A DNA stretch of 14,566 bases from Eubacterium sp. TM05-53 (GTDB taxonomy: Bacteria; Bacillota_I; Bacilli_A; Erysipelotrichales; Erysipelotrichaceae). Of this stretch, positions 1-8,369 are shown one piece after another. The number at the start of each line of letters is the position of its first letter. Within the stretch, counting starts at the first letter, position 1. The stretch is from contig NZ_QSPK01000058.1 in NCBI RefSeq assembly GCF_003436425.1, positions 291 to 14,856 of the forward strand, given 5' to 3'. Made by a program: the position numbers and the translations under genes. The notes under the pieces are model-generated. The model searched no databases, was not told where the DNA came from, and saw only the letters and a program-made list of their open reading frames with translations.

Positions 1-78
1 TTATTTCCAAATGAACCTGAAGAAAACTATATGATGCACTGCCCTGAATGTGATCATAAAATGATTGTAAAAAAATAA
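1..78 (+). CDS. C-terminal fragment of a plus-strand protein with a CPxC zinc-binding motif (partial)
   Basis: Frame 1 is open from the window edge and ends at TAA (76-78), giving the last 25 residues of a protein whose start lies outside the window. The readable tail includes YMMHCPECDHKMIVKK. A single CPEC pair near the end looks like half of a zinc ribbon, and the chain closes with a short basic tail. The family cannot be named from this fragment. It is the only convincing plus-strand gene and converges on the minus-strand CAP protein gene; the 205 bases between them hold a candidate terminator for each side. The call rests on the open frame, the CPxC motif and the terminator-like hairpin shortly after the stop. 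Confidence 0.6.
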   Translation, partial: LFPNEPEENYMMHCPECDHKMIVKK

Positions 79-108
79 TTCAACAACTAAAGATGAATAC
101 AAAATGTT

Positions 109-130
109 GGCTATTTCAATAGTCCTTTTT
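109..130 (+). terminator. Candidate rho-independent terminator of the plus-strand edge gene
   Basis: The stem GG-CTAT pairs with ATAG-CC around a TTCA loop, with one bulged T at 123, followed by five T (126-130). It lies 31 bases after the TAA of the edge gene. The stem is short and has a bulge, so this is a moderate call. Confidence 0.45.
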
Positions 131-216
131 GTCGTTCCTGATAATTCATATCTTGTGATGTTTTAGCACTATTTCACATGTCGTATTTCTCTGTTCCGAA
201 GCCAAAATCTTAATAT

Positions 217-252
217 ATAAAAAGAGTACCGTTTTTTTTAGAAACGATACTC
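217..252 (-). terminator. Rho-independent terminator of the CAP protein gene 284-3616
   Basis: Read on the minus strand, GAGTATCGTTT pairs with AAACGGTACTC (11 base pairs, one U-G wobble), followed by TTTTTATAT. The wobble pair becomes a C-A mismatch on the plus strand, so the hairpin is better formed in minus-strand RNA. It starts 32 bases after the stop codon of the 1110-residue CAP protein. Confidence 0.8.
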
Positions 253-283
253 AATAAGTTAACTTTTAAAACAGGTTATTTAA

Positions 284-3200
284 CTATTCATATTTTTTCT
301 TTTTTAGTAAAGAGATGGCAATACCCATACTTGATGCTAACGCAACCATATTTAATTCAAAATCTGTGTTCACACCCGTATTTACAGTAGTTTTATTTTT
401 CTTAGTATTTACTACTTTTGTTGAAGATTTTTCAGACTCAGCCTTTTTATTAGCCTCCTCTTTTTTCTTTTCAACATCTAAATACTTGATCAAATTATCT
501 TTTGCTGCAGTTAAACCTTTTTCATATAAAGCCAAATCAGCTTCATAACCTAACACTTCAGAATACAATTGTCTTCTTTGTTCAACAACATCAGCATTTT
601 CTTCATAAACACCTCTATAGTTAACCAACAAATCTTTTGCACTCTGAACTAATCCATGTAAGTTCAAGAACAATGTATCATCTAATTCAGATACGTATAC
701 TTCTGTTTCAAGATTATTCTTGATTTCAGCATAGTTCTTAGAAACATTATCTAATTCTTTTAAAGTTTGTTTCAACGTTAACATACGAGATTTTAAATTC
801 GAAATTAAAGTAGAATTATTTTTAATATCTTCATTTGTTAAATCACAAGCCTTATTTGCCTCATCCAATTCATCCAAAGCCTTATTCATAGAATCATACA
901 ATCTATTTAATTCTTGATCCTTATTCACAAATTGATCATACAATTTCTTCTTTGCATCCATTGTTGCTTTTTTAGTATCAACATCTTGTTGTTTACTCAA
1001 TACATTATTCTTAGCAATATACAATGCATCTGATGCAGTCTTTTGTTTCGAAGTTGCAGTATCAAAAGCATCTTTAGCCTTGGTCTCCAAGTCTTTTTTT
1101 GCTGGAATATCAGCATTTAATTGATCAACCTTTAATTTTAGATCATCAGCTGCTTTTTGAGTTTCATCCTTTTTACGCTGTACGCGACTTAATTTATCAC
1201 CTTTAGAAATTACATCATTTTGTGCCTTTGTATTCTCATCAAACTTTTTAGCTACACCTTTACTAGCAGCTTCCAAATCAGATTTAGCTGAAGCAAGATC
1301 TCTTTTTGCATTTGCAAGTTCTCCATTTTTAGTATCTAAATCATTACGTAACGCCGTAATTTGACCATCAATAGTCGAAGTATAACCAGGAGCCTTCATA
1401 TTAGAAATTTCATTGCTTAATTTATCATAAGCATCCTGAGCTTCTTTTAATTTAGCTTCTGCTTCATTCTTATTCTTTTCTAAAGTACCCTTTTCAACCA
1501 ATTTATTTGATTTTTGTGTATTTAAACCACTTAATTTTGTTTTTTCAGCTTCCTTATTAGAAGCAAGTTCACTTAACTCAGCACTTGCCCTATCATAATT
1601 TGCTTGTGCATTCATTAGTGAATCGTAATAAGCATTAAATTCTTTTTCAAACTCTTCAACTGTTTTAATAATATGCGTATGCTTATGATAAGACGTATTC
1701 GTATCACACATAAAATCTTGTGCAAAGAAATTACCTGTTCCCATTGTTCCATGCTGATTAATCGCAAATCCAGTTGATATAAAACCTTTTTCAATAACAT
1801 TAAAATAATGTCCAACTTGAATATAGTTTTGGTTATACATCAAAGCTTCATCTTCAGTCATATATTTGTTAGGTGTATAATAATAGAATCCACAAGCATC
1901 AATTGCTTCTTTTAATAATGTAGGATTATTTTGAATTTGTTCAGCATATGTATTTGCTTCGTATTCAGATAATCCTGTTCCATATTTTTTACAAATATAG
2001 TCATACACTACTTTTTCTTCGGTATACCAACCCTTAAATGGACTATTATTTTCTCCACCATAACCATTGGCAATATTTTCACCATTACAATATAATCCAG
2101 AATAATGACCTTTATCCGTTTTTGCGGACCAGTTTGCCTTTAACTGAGTTAATGCCATAGTATAGTAATCTACCTTTAAAGGAGCCACTCCATCTTTTTC
2201 ACGAATCGCATTACATTCTTTTAAATATTCAATAGCAGCCTTCATATTTTCTAGGCTTGTTGCATCTTTTTCAGCACCCAATTCAGTATACTTAATTAAT
2301 TCACTATCTAATTTTCCATCTGACTCAAGGATGTATCCGTTTAAAACAGCTTGAGCCCCAGACTTGTCGGTTGGATCCAATGATTCAAAGAATCCCAAAC
2401 TACCTTTTGCGATAGTAGCTGCAGTATTTTGTGCAATGGTTTCTAGTTTTTTAACTTCTGCACTTTTATTATTATATTCAGTTTGAATATTACTAATCAC
2501 AGTATTTTGACTAGTAATTGCTTTTTCTAATGTTGTTAATTCCTTTTCTAGAGCAGTAATTTTATCACTTGCATCCGTTACATTTTTATCAGCCGTATTT
2601 TTATTTTCTTCTAATTTTTTTAATTCTTCTTCTTTCTTTTGAATAGCAGCAGCAACATCTGCCTTTTGACCTTCTAAGTCAGTAATTTTAGAATTGATAT
2701 TACTAATTTCTATATTAAGACCATCTACAATGCTCTGTTTGTCCTTTACCAATTGTTGTGCACTTTGCTCAAAAGCTAAGGCAACATTATAAGCCTTTTG
2801 TGCCTTATCAGCAGCATCTTTTGCCAAATTTAACTCTGTAGTTGCATTCGATTCCTCAGTTGCTGCATCACCTAATTCTTTTAACTTTGTATTATAATCA
2901 TTCAAAGCTGTCTTATAATCTTGTTCAGCATTTTCTCTAGCTAAAGTTGCATTTGAATAATTTGCTTTTGCGATTTCTAATTGAGCATTAACTTCATTCA
3001 ACGCATTTTCTTTTGAAGTTTTTTCGCTTTCAACAGCCTCTAACTCTTTTGAAGCTGTTTCATACGCATTTTTAGCATCCTTATATTCTTGCTCTTTTTG
3101 GTTGAGTTCATCTAAATCCGTACATTGCTTCTTATAATCTTCATATTCTTTTTTCTTTGTATCATATTCTGCTTGTGTCTGATCCTTTTTATCATTCTCA

Positions 3201-3616
3201 TCCTTTAATTTGTTTTCTAGCGCTTCCTTCTCGCTAATTGCCTTATCCAATTCATCTTGTTTTTCTTTTAATTCAGCTAATTTAGCCTGCGTTTCACTAT
3301 CAATAGCTTCACTCGCCTTTTGATCTGCTTTTGAATAAGTAATTTGTGCATTGGTTACAGAATCCAAAGCTTCCTTATTCTCTTTAGAATATTCTTCAAA
3401 CTCAGCCTTCTTTTGATCTAACAATGCCTTCGCATCATCAACCTTCTTTTGGGCCTCATTAACATCTTTTTCTAAAAGCTCTTTTTTGCTAAGTTGCTTT
3501 TCAACATCAGACGAAGTATTCTTTACTTCTTCCTTGGCAAGAACAGTAAACTGACTTGTCTGAGTTAACAACATAGATGTAGCTGCAACAGCCGTTAAAA
3601 CAGTATTCTTTTTCAT
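284..3616 (-). CDS. Secreted coiled-coil surface protein with central CAP/SCP domain and wall-sorting-like tail (paralogue 1)
   Basis: This 1110-residue protein has a signal peptide (about 1-28, ending VLAKEE), a first coiled-coil arm (about 32-402, rich in E, K, A, Q and D), a globular block (about 405-645), a second coiled-coil arm (about 655-1045), and a tail with TVNTG (1077-1081), a hydrophobic stretch and the basic end KKKKYE. The block matches the CAP/SCP (PF00188-type) pattern: GHY with H504, ENIA with E513, GWYTEEK with E533/E534, and a second GHY with H603. These correspond to the conserved His/Glu cavity residues of the family. CAP domains are secreted, and their biochemical role in bacteria is mostly unknown. 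The tail resembles a sortase signal lacking Leu-Pro. The ATG at 3616 has AGGGAG nine bases upstream. It is clearly a paralogue of the protein at 3843-7028, but its promoter is housekeeping-like rather than ECF-like. It probably acts on the cell surface as a long stalk presenting the CAP head; ligand unknown. Confidence 0.9.
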   Translation of the reverse strand: MKKNTVLTAVAATSMLLTQTSQFTVLAKEEVKNTSSDVEKQLSKKELLEKDVNEAQKKVDDAKALLDQKKAEFEEYSKENKEALDSVTNAQITYSKADQKASEAIDSETQAKLAELKEKQDELDKAISEKEALENKLKDENDKKDQTQAEYDTKKKEYEDYKKQCTDLDELNQKEQEYKDAKNAYETASKELEAVESEKTSKENALNEVNAQLEIAKANYSNATLARENAEQDYKTALNDYNTKLKELGDAATEESNATTELNLAKDAADKAQKAYNVALAFEQSAQQLVKDKQSIVDGLNIEISNINSKITDLEGQKADVAAAIQKKEEELKKLEENKNTADKNVTDASDKITALEKELTTLEKAITSQNTVISNIQTEYNNKSAEVKKLETIAQNTAATIAKGSLGFFESLDPTDKSGAQAVLNGYILESDGKLDSELIKYTELGAEKDATSLENMKAAIEYLKECNAIREKDGVAPLKVDYYTMALTQLKANWSAKTDKGHYSGLYCNGENIANGYGGENNSPFKGWYTEEKVVYDYICKKYGTGLSEYEANTYAEQIQNNPTLLKEAIDACGFYYYTPNKYMTEDEALMYNQNYIQVGHYFNVIEKGFISTGFAINQHGTMGTGNFFAQDFMCDTNTSYHKHTHIIKTVEEFEKEFNAYYDSLMNAQANYDRASAELSELASNKEAEKTKLSGLNTQKSNKLVEKGTLEKNKNEAEAKLKEAQDAYDKLSNEISNMKAPGYTSTIDGQITALRNDLDTKNGELANAKRDLASAKSDLEAASKGVAKKFDENTKAQNDVISKGDKLSRVQRKKDETQKAADDLKLKVDQLNADIPAKKDLETKAKDAFDTATSKQKTASDALYIAKNNVLSKQQDVDTKKATMDAKKKLYDQFVNKDQELNRLYDSMNKALDELDEANKACDLTNEDIKNNSTLISNLKSRMLTLKQTLKELDNVSKNYAEIKNNLETEVYVSELDDTLFLNLHGLVQSAKDLLVNYRGVYEENADVVEQRRQLYSEVLGYEADLALYEKGLTAAKDNLIKYLDVEKKKEEANKKAESEKSSTKVVNTKKNKTTVNTGVNTDFELNMVALASSMGIAISLLKKKKYE

Positions 3617-3649
3617 TTAATTCCACTCCCTACTTTTGGTTTTGACCAC

Positions 3650-3678
3650 ATTTTAGTTCAATATTTTTTTCAAAACAA
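3650..3678 (-). promoter_or_regulatory. Candidate housekeeping (sigma-A-type) promoter of CAP gene 284-3616
   Basis: On the minus strand, TTGTTT (3678-3673) and TAAAAT (3655-3650) are separated by exactly 17 bases containing an A7 run. The -10 ends 33 bases before the ATG at 3616. No AACCA/CGTC pair of the kind found before the neighbouring genes occurs in this 226-base gap. Two imperfect hexamers in AT-rich DNA can arise by chance. Confidence 0.45.
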
Positions 3679-3784
3679 CAACACACATTTAAATTTTTGT
3701 AAAAACTAACCATAAATCATCATATGAACACAAACTCACTTATCAATTAATAACAATTTTTCTAACATGATTTTCAATTACCAT

Positions 3785-3820
3785 TCAAAGAAAGCAGATT
3801 CTATCTCCAATCTGCTTTCT
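3785..3820 (-). terminator. Hairpin terminator after CAP gene 3843-7028
   Basis: AGAAAGCAGATT pairs perfectly with AATCTGCTTTCT (12 base pairs, 8-base loop), starting 22 bases after the stop at 3843. The minus-strand exit is TTTGAATGG, a weak U-tract helped by the TTTCT of the stem. It separates the two CAP paralogues, so they are probably transcribed independently. Confidence 0.7.
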
Positions 3821-3842
3821 ACAAGTCTTAACTCTAACTAGA

Positions 3843-6800
3843 TTAATCTTCTTTACGAGCACGTTTACCGCTCACCGCTACACCTGCAAAGCCTAATACA
3901 CCACCTAATGCATATAATCCGAATGCTGTTTGTGCCCCTGTATTTACACTTTTCTTATCTTCTGTTTCTTCAACACCCTTCATTTCTTCTAAGTAATCAC
4001 TCAAATCTTTGTTTGCTTTTTCTAAATCTAGTTGAGCCAAAACATACTTCTGACTTGCAACATCTAATGCTTTTAAATTCTCTGCATTTAATGCATCCGC
4101 CTCTTCAAAAACCTTTATAGCTTCTTCATAACTTCTATAAGACTCTTTCATCACATCCATCTTTTCACATAAAGACTTCACTAAATCACTATGCAATGCA
4201 TAAGCCCCTACTGGATGTCCAGCCACAAAAGAATCAAATTCAGACTTAACTTCCTCAATCTCTAATTTTAATGATTCTAATTCTGCAACTCTATTGTTCA
4301 TATTTTTCACAACTAAATCATTCGACACTCTATTATTACTTATTTCAGGGATCACACTTTCCAATTCCTGAATTCTAGTATTTAACTCAACAATTGAATC
4401 ACTCGTACTATTCAATCTATTTTGAACAGATAAAGAAGCTTCATAATTATTATTTATAGTATCCATCTCATCTTTTTTTCTTTCAGCAACCCCATCTGCT
4501 ACATCTAAATCCCTAGAAATACCCTTTAAACTCTCACTTACATAACCCACTTCATTCTCTTTTGACAATACACTCGATTCCTTCTTGCTCAAAACTGTAT
4601 TCGCAACATCCAATGCACTTTCCTTTTCTTTTAATACATTCTTAGAAATCTCTAAATTAGTATACGCTGTCTCTAACCCTTTATCTACTTCCTCTAAAAT
4701 CCTATTTCTCTTATTCAATTCCATCTGCGCATTTTTAACTAAAGCCTCTTTATTATTAACATCTACACCAGCTTCAGCACTCTCTTGTTTAACACTCTCG
4801 ACCTCTTGTTGAGCATGAACCAAGTCTAACGACTCTTTATTGGATTTCAAAGCCTTTAAACGATTCAACTCATTCACAACATTCAATGATGCATCATCCA
4901 TACACAAGTCATCCAAATTCTTTTGTTTATCACGAACAACTTTAGACAATCGATCTACCTCATTTTGAGCCATTCCTACTTTGTTTTCTGCATCTTGCTT
5001 ATTCACTTCCATAGAACTCTGCTTATTCTGTTTCTCAGTCAATAAAGCATTCTGCGCATACAATTCATTCTTTAACCCATTCAAAACCACATTCGCATCT
5101 TCATATGCACCATCCGCATTCATTAATGAATCATAATATTCATTAAACTGTGATTCAAACTCATCTATTGTAAGTAAACTAGCAGGATCCAAACGATAGA
5201 ACACCTGATTTGAATTTCTACTATATCCATTTGAAGTTTTTCCCTCAATCCACGCTGTACCAGTTACATTATATTTTGAATTTAACATGTTCGTATAATG
5301 TCCCACCTGAACCCAACGAATATCTGGAAAATTCAAAGCCTCTACAATTTCATTTGCCTTATCTAAATCAATATAATTTCCTTGAGAATCTCTAATATCA
5401 TTTATATCCCAACCCTTCTGTTGAAGATAATCATACACAGCCTTCTCCTCTGTATACCAACCAACATAAGGATCTTCATATTCAACGGCAGCATTTTCAC
5501 TCACACGATACAATTTCGTATGACCATATTCTGTCTTAGCCATTTGATTTACCTGCACCTGAGAAACCGCAAACATTTCAGCATTCACCTTTAAAGGATC
5601 CAACCCTTTAAAATTATCATCCGAAGTACGTAACGCATTTCCCGTTCTAACCATAGAAATTGCCTTTTTAAAGTTTTCTAAACTCGTCGCATCATTTTCA
5701 TCACCAATCTGGGTATATTTACTATTCTGTTCCAACACCTTTAATGCATTCGTATACCCATATGCTTCAAAGAAACCCTTAGAACCCAACGCAATCTTTT
5801 GACTCACCTGCTCCTTATCCATACGCAATTGATTCACAATCTTTTGTTGGGCATCCATATCCAACTGTGCTTTATCTACATTGAATTGTTGTTCTTCTAC
5901 TTCTCTTTTCGCATCATCCAAAGCCACTTGAACATTTTTTAAAACCTCTTCCATGCCTTGCTTAGTCTCTATAGCCTTCGTCAATTGATCCTTAGCTGCA
6001 TTTAATTCCTTTTCAGCACTCGCAATCGATTCATTTAAATTCAACAATTCATTTTCCTTTGCCCCAATCTGAACCTCTAAATCACGAATCTCATTTTCTA
6101 CCGCAGCAACATTTGCCTCAGCACTTAAAACAGCATCCTCTTTACTTTGTTGAACACTCAACGCAACCTGCAAATTATTTTGAGCAACCTCCAAAGCATT
6201 TTCTGCTTCAACAACCTGCTTTTCATATTCCGCCTTTAATTCTGGATCACTAGCCCCATTATAAATTTCTAACTTTTCATTATAATCCGCATTCGCAACA
6301 TCATATTCATTTTGAGCATTCAAAGCATCACTCTTAGCATCCGTTAACTCAACCTTTGCATTTTCTAAAGCAGACTGTAACCCTAATACTTTAACCTCAA
6401 CCTCTTCTTTTGCACTTGAAAGCTCACTCACTTTATTTGTTGCCTCTTGATAAGCTACTGTTGCACTCTCTAATTGAGTCTTTAACTCATTTACACGCTG
6501 CTCAATCTCTTCTTGTGAAGTATTTGCCAATAAAGATTCATATTCCTTCTGTTTTAAAACTAAATCATTTTGTGCCTGCAACAACTCCTTATTCGCATCA
6601 TCAAGCTTTGATTCTAAATCCTTCTTTTTTGTGTTCGCCTCTTTTAAAGCTGCTTGATTCACTTCTAATTCTTGAATCTGTTTTTCTAAAGATGAAACAA
6701 TCGCTTCTTGCGCATCATCCTTTGCACTTAAATAATTTTTTTCAGCCAATTCTCTATTTGATACAGCCAATACATAATCATTCTTGTTATAAGTTTCATA

Positions 6801-7028
6801 CGTTTCCTGCGCCATCTCAAACTCTTTTTTAGCCTCATTTACCCTATCCAAAGTATTCTTGATCTGTTCTTCTAACAATTCCTTTTGTGACTTTTCAACC
6901 CCAACCTCTTCCTTTTCTGATAAATCCTTCATAGGCTCTTCTTTCGCAAATACACTCATTTGACCAGCCTGTGTCAAAACCATACTAGCAGCTGCTAAAC
7001 TTGTTAATGTTTGTTTCCTATTTTTCAT
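3843..7028 (-). CDS. Secreted coiled-coil surface protein with central CAP/SCP domain and wall-sorting-like tail (paralogue 2)
   Basis: This 1061-residue protein has the same plan as its downstream neighbour: a signal peptide (about 1-28, ending VFAKEE), coiled-coil arm 1 (about 34-412), a CAP/SCP-type block (about 415-615), coiled-coil arm 2 (about 620-1015), SVNTG (1027-1031), a Gly/Ala-rich hydrophobic segment and the basic end GKRARKED. CAP landmarks are YGHTKLY with H503, ENAA with E511, GWYTEEK with E527/E528 and VGHY with H577. Stretches nearly identical to the paralogue include DATSLEN, GWYTEEK-VYDY and YYDSLMNA, which flank or lie in the head; the arms diverge freely. The ATG at 7028 follows GAAGG by seven bases. 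An ECF-type promoter lies about 85-110 bases upstream, shared in sequence with the sigma operon and the protease, so expression should follow the ECF sigma. No ATP-binding motifs are present, which rules out SMC-like proteins. Likely a wall-attached stalk; ligand unknown. Confidence 0.9.
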   Translation of the reverse strand: MKNRKQTLTSLAAASMVLTQAGQMSVFAKEEPMKDLSEKEEVGVEKSQKELLEEQIKNTLDRVNEAKKEFEMAQETYETYNKNDYVLAVSNRELAEKNYLSAKDDAQEAIVSSLEKQIQELEVNQAALKEANTKKKDLESKLDDANKELLQAQNDLVLKQKEYESLLANTSQEEIEQRVNELKTQLESATVAYQEATNKVSELSSAKEEVEVKVLGLQSALENAKVELTDAKSDALNAQNEYDVANADYNEKLEIYNGASDPELKAEYEKQVVEAENALEVAQNNLQVALSVQQSKEDAVLSAEANVAAVENEIRDLEVQIGAKENELLNLNESIASAEKELNAAKDQLTKAIETKQGMEEVLKNVQVALDDAKREVEEQQFNVDKAQLDMDAQQKIVNQLRMDKEQVSQKIALGSKGFFEAYGYTNALKVLEQNSKYTQIGDENDATSLENFKKAISMVRTGNALRTSDDNFKGLDPLKVNAEMFAVSQVQVNQMAKTEYGHTKLYRVSENAAVEYEDPYVGWYTEEKAVYDYLQQKGWDINDIRDSQGNYIDLDKANEIVEALNFPDIRWVQVGHYTNMLNSKYNVTGTAWIEGKTSNGYSRNSNQVFYRLDPASLLTIDEFESQFNEYYDSLMNADGAYEDANVVLNGLKNELYAQNALLTEKQNKQSSMEVNKQDAENKVGMAQNEVDRLSKVVRDKQKNLDDLCMDDASLNVVNELNRLKALKSNKESLDLVHAQQEVESVKQESAEAGVDVNNKEALVKNAQMELNKRNRILEEVDKGLETAYTNLEISKNVLKEKESALDVANTVLSKKESSVLSKENEVGYVSESLKGISRDLDVADGVAERKKDEMDTINNNYEASLSVQNRLNSTSDSIVELNTRIQELESVIPEISNNRVSNDLVVKNMNNRVAELESLKLEIEEVKSEFDSFVAGHPVGAYALHSDLVKSLCEKMDVMKESYRSYEEAIKVFEEADALNAENLKALDVASQKYVLAQLDLEKANKDLSDYLEEMKGVEETEDKKSVNTGAQTAFGLYALGGVLGFAGVAVSGKRARKED

Positions 7029-7080
7029 TTCGTTACCTTCTTTCTTTCTAAATCAATCTCAACTCGACAACTATATTTTT

Positions 7081-7103
7081 CTAACTCATATTTCTGCCTC
7101 CTC
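7081..7103 (-). other. Minimal upstream ORF (ATG AGT TAG) with strong Shine-Dalgarno in the CAP gene leader
   Basis: On the minus strand, GAGGAGG (7103-7097) is followed seven bases later by ATG AGT TAG (7089-7081), a two-codon reading frame with a better ribosome-binding site than the real gene (GAAGG before 7028). It sits at the expected 5' end of the transcript made from the ECF-type promoter. It may be a leader that stalls or loads ribosomes, or simply chance or a relic. Confidence 0.3.
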
Positions 7104-7156
7104 ACTATATAAGACGAAACAGATTCATAATTGGTTGTATACAATTTAATTTTTTT
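7101..7156 (-). promoter_or_regulatory. ECF-type promoter of CAP gene 3843-7028
   Basis: On the minus strand the -35-like AACCA is at 7136-7132, followed by a 15-base spacer, CGTC at 7116-7113 and TTATATAGTG. AAC in the -35 and CGTC in the -10 are the hallmark of ECF sigma promoters such as the Bacillus SigM/SigX type. An A7 tract (7156-7150) lies 13 bases upstream of AACCA and overlaps the stop codon of the protease gene. The 20 bases ending at TATATAGTGA are identical to those in the promoter at 13201-13255. Confidence 0.8.
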
Positions 7157-8240
7157 AATATAAATGATAAAGACTATCCATAAAGTTATATAAATCCATA
7201 CAAACAGATTTCAAATTTTCAGGATCATTCACATACATAGCACCAGCTTGCGCAAAAAATTCTGCTGAATCCGTAGCTCCATATGTCCCAACACACTCTG
7301 TATAATTTTGATATAAACTCTGTAATTGTGCACCATCTGAAATGCCATAATCGCCATATCCAGATCCGCACACAAAATCAAATATATGACTTAACTCATG
7401 ACTCACTGCACTTTTTTGACCATAATCCTCGTCTACATCAATCTGCAATGTGATTGAAAAATCATCCGATGAAGCATATGCATATGCAGTTCCTTGCCCA
7501 CCAGCTGTTACATCCACTCCATCAGCTATTGCGATATCCATAAAATTCTTTGGCTCACAAATATGGATCATACGACAATTACTCAATATAACATCCGGCT
7601 GTGTCCGAACAAACAAATCCATATACTTCTGTACATCACCAATTTTTAAAGAATTACCAGGAATCACATGAATTGTTGGTAAACCATCCAAAGTGATATA
7701 TTCATCCTCAACAATCTGGTTATAAGCCTCTTCTTGAAGTCTTAACATTTCATTATATTCATTCTGAGCAGTCTTATAAGCTGAATACGTAGGATATAAC
7801 ACAAAAACCAAAGCCATTGAAATCAAACTAATCAATCCTAACTTTAAACGATGATTTGTCTTTGGCTTGTTTTCATTCACATAATTTCTACACTCCAATA
7901 TTTGTTTATAAGAAAACTCATTAAAATGCTTCTCATACGCAATACGCTTACCCTCTTCATCCAAACCATCAATACGAATTAACTCTGCCTGAATTAAAGT
8001 ACTACGAATATATTCAAATCTATATTGATCAGGATCTACTTCATTGCTATAAAGAAGTACTAGAATAAGTAACATACTCAATACTGCGGTTGTTAAACAA
8101 AGCTTCAAATCAAAATGATCAATAATTGCCTGATCCATAATAGTAATTTCTTTATTACCTAATAAATCCTTATACCAATACATCAAGCCAAATACAATTG
8201 AAAACACTAAACCCGAAAACATAGCTTTACTTCTATTCAT
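7155..8240 (-). CDS. Membrane-anchored HExxH zinc metallopeptidase, catalytic domain outside (ATLF/PPEP-like)
   Basis: This 361-residue protein has three hydrophobic segments: about 7-23, 46-64 and 134-150. The positive N-terminus suggests it starts inside, placing the charged 66-132 region in the cytoplasm and residues 151-361 outside. The outer part carries HELSH (281-285), the HExxH zinc site with catalytic Glu282, and downstream SAEFFAQAGAMYV with Glu327 as the probable third ligand and Tyr336 nearby. This HExxH...EFFA...Y pattern resembles the anthrax lethal factor / Pro-Pro endopeptidase (ATLF) group of gluzincins. The ATG at 8240 is preceded by AGAAGGAGA nine bases upstream. The gene has its own ECF-type promoter and no visible terminator before the CAP gene, so read-through is possible. 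Substrates could be the neighbouring surface proteins or outside domains of the tethered sigma factors; this is inference only. The peptidase call is firm; the exact family is less so. Confidence 0.85.
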   Translation of the reverse strand: MNRSKAMFSGLVFSIVFGLMYWYKDLLGNKEITIMDQAIIDHFDLKLCLTTAVLSMLLILVLLYSNEVDPDQYRFEYIRSTLIQAELIRIDGLDEEGKRIAYEKHFNEFSYKQILECRNYVNENKPKTNHRLKLGLISLISMALVFVLYPTYSAYKTAQNEYNEMLRLQEEAYNQIVEDEYITLDGLPTIHVIPGNSLKIGDVQKYMDLFVRTQPDVILSNCRMIHICEPKNFMDIAIADGVDVTAGGQGTAYAYASSDDFSITLQIDVDEDYGQKSAVSHELSHIFDFVCGSGYGDYGISDGAQLQSLYQNYTECVGTYGATDSAEFFAQAGAMYVNDPENLKSVCMDLYNFMDSLYHLY

Positions 8241-8267
8241 ACTAAATTTCTCCTTCTATTTTGCCTT

Positions 8268-8331
8268 ACACTATTAAGACGAAGAAGAAGTAAGTATGGT
8301 TATATGTATGATCAATAAATTTTATTTTTTT
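8268..8331 (-). promoter_or_regulatory. ECF-type promoter of the metallopeptidase gene
   Basis: AACCA at 8301-8297, a 15-base spacer, CGTC at 8281-8278, then TTAATAGTG on the minus strand. Box sequences and spacing equal those of the promoters at 7101-7156 and 13201-13255, while most of the spacer differs (CTTCTTCTT here), as expected for selection on the boxes only. An A7 tract (8331-8325) lies 23 bases upstream of AACCA, about one helical turn further than in the other two. Confidence 0.78.
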
Positions 8332-8369
8332 CTTCTATTACAAATAAAATGAGTGCTTTTCGTTAGCAT

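Noticed and set aside
6410..6832. Open plus-strand frame of 140 codons inside the CAP gene, and similar plus-strand frames at 315-548, 4585-4812 and 12152-12412
   Set aside because: They lie antisense to well-supported coding regions, have His/Leu/Pro/Ser-skewed or low-complexity translations mirroring coiled-coil codons, and lack convincing ribosome sites.
284..7028. Coiled-coil proteins read as SMC/Rad50-type ATPases or phage tape-measure proteins
   Set aside because: Both have signal peptides and sorting-like tails, no Walker motifs, and a CAP-type head; there are no phage genes around.
8281..8290. GAAGAAGAAG as a repeat element
   Set aside because: It is three copies of a trinucleotide inside the promoter spacer, with no larger repeat structure.
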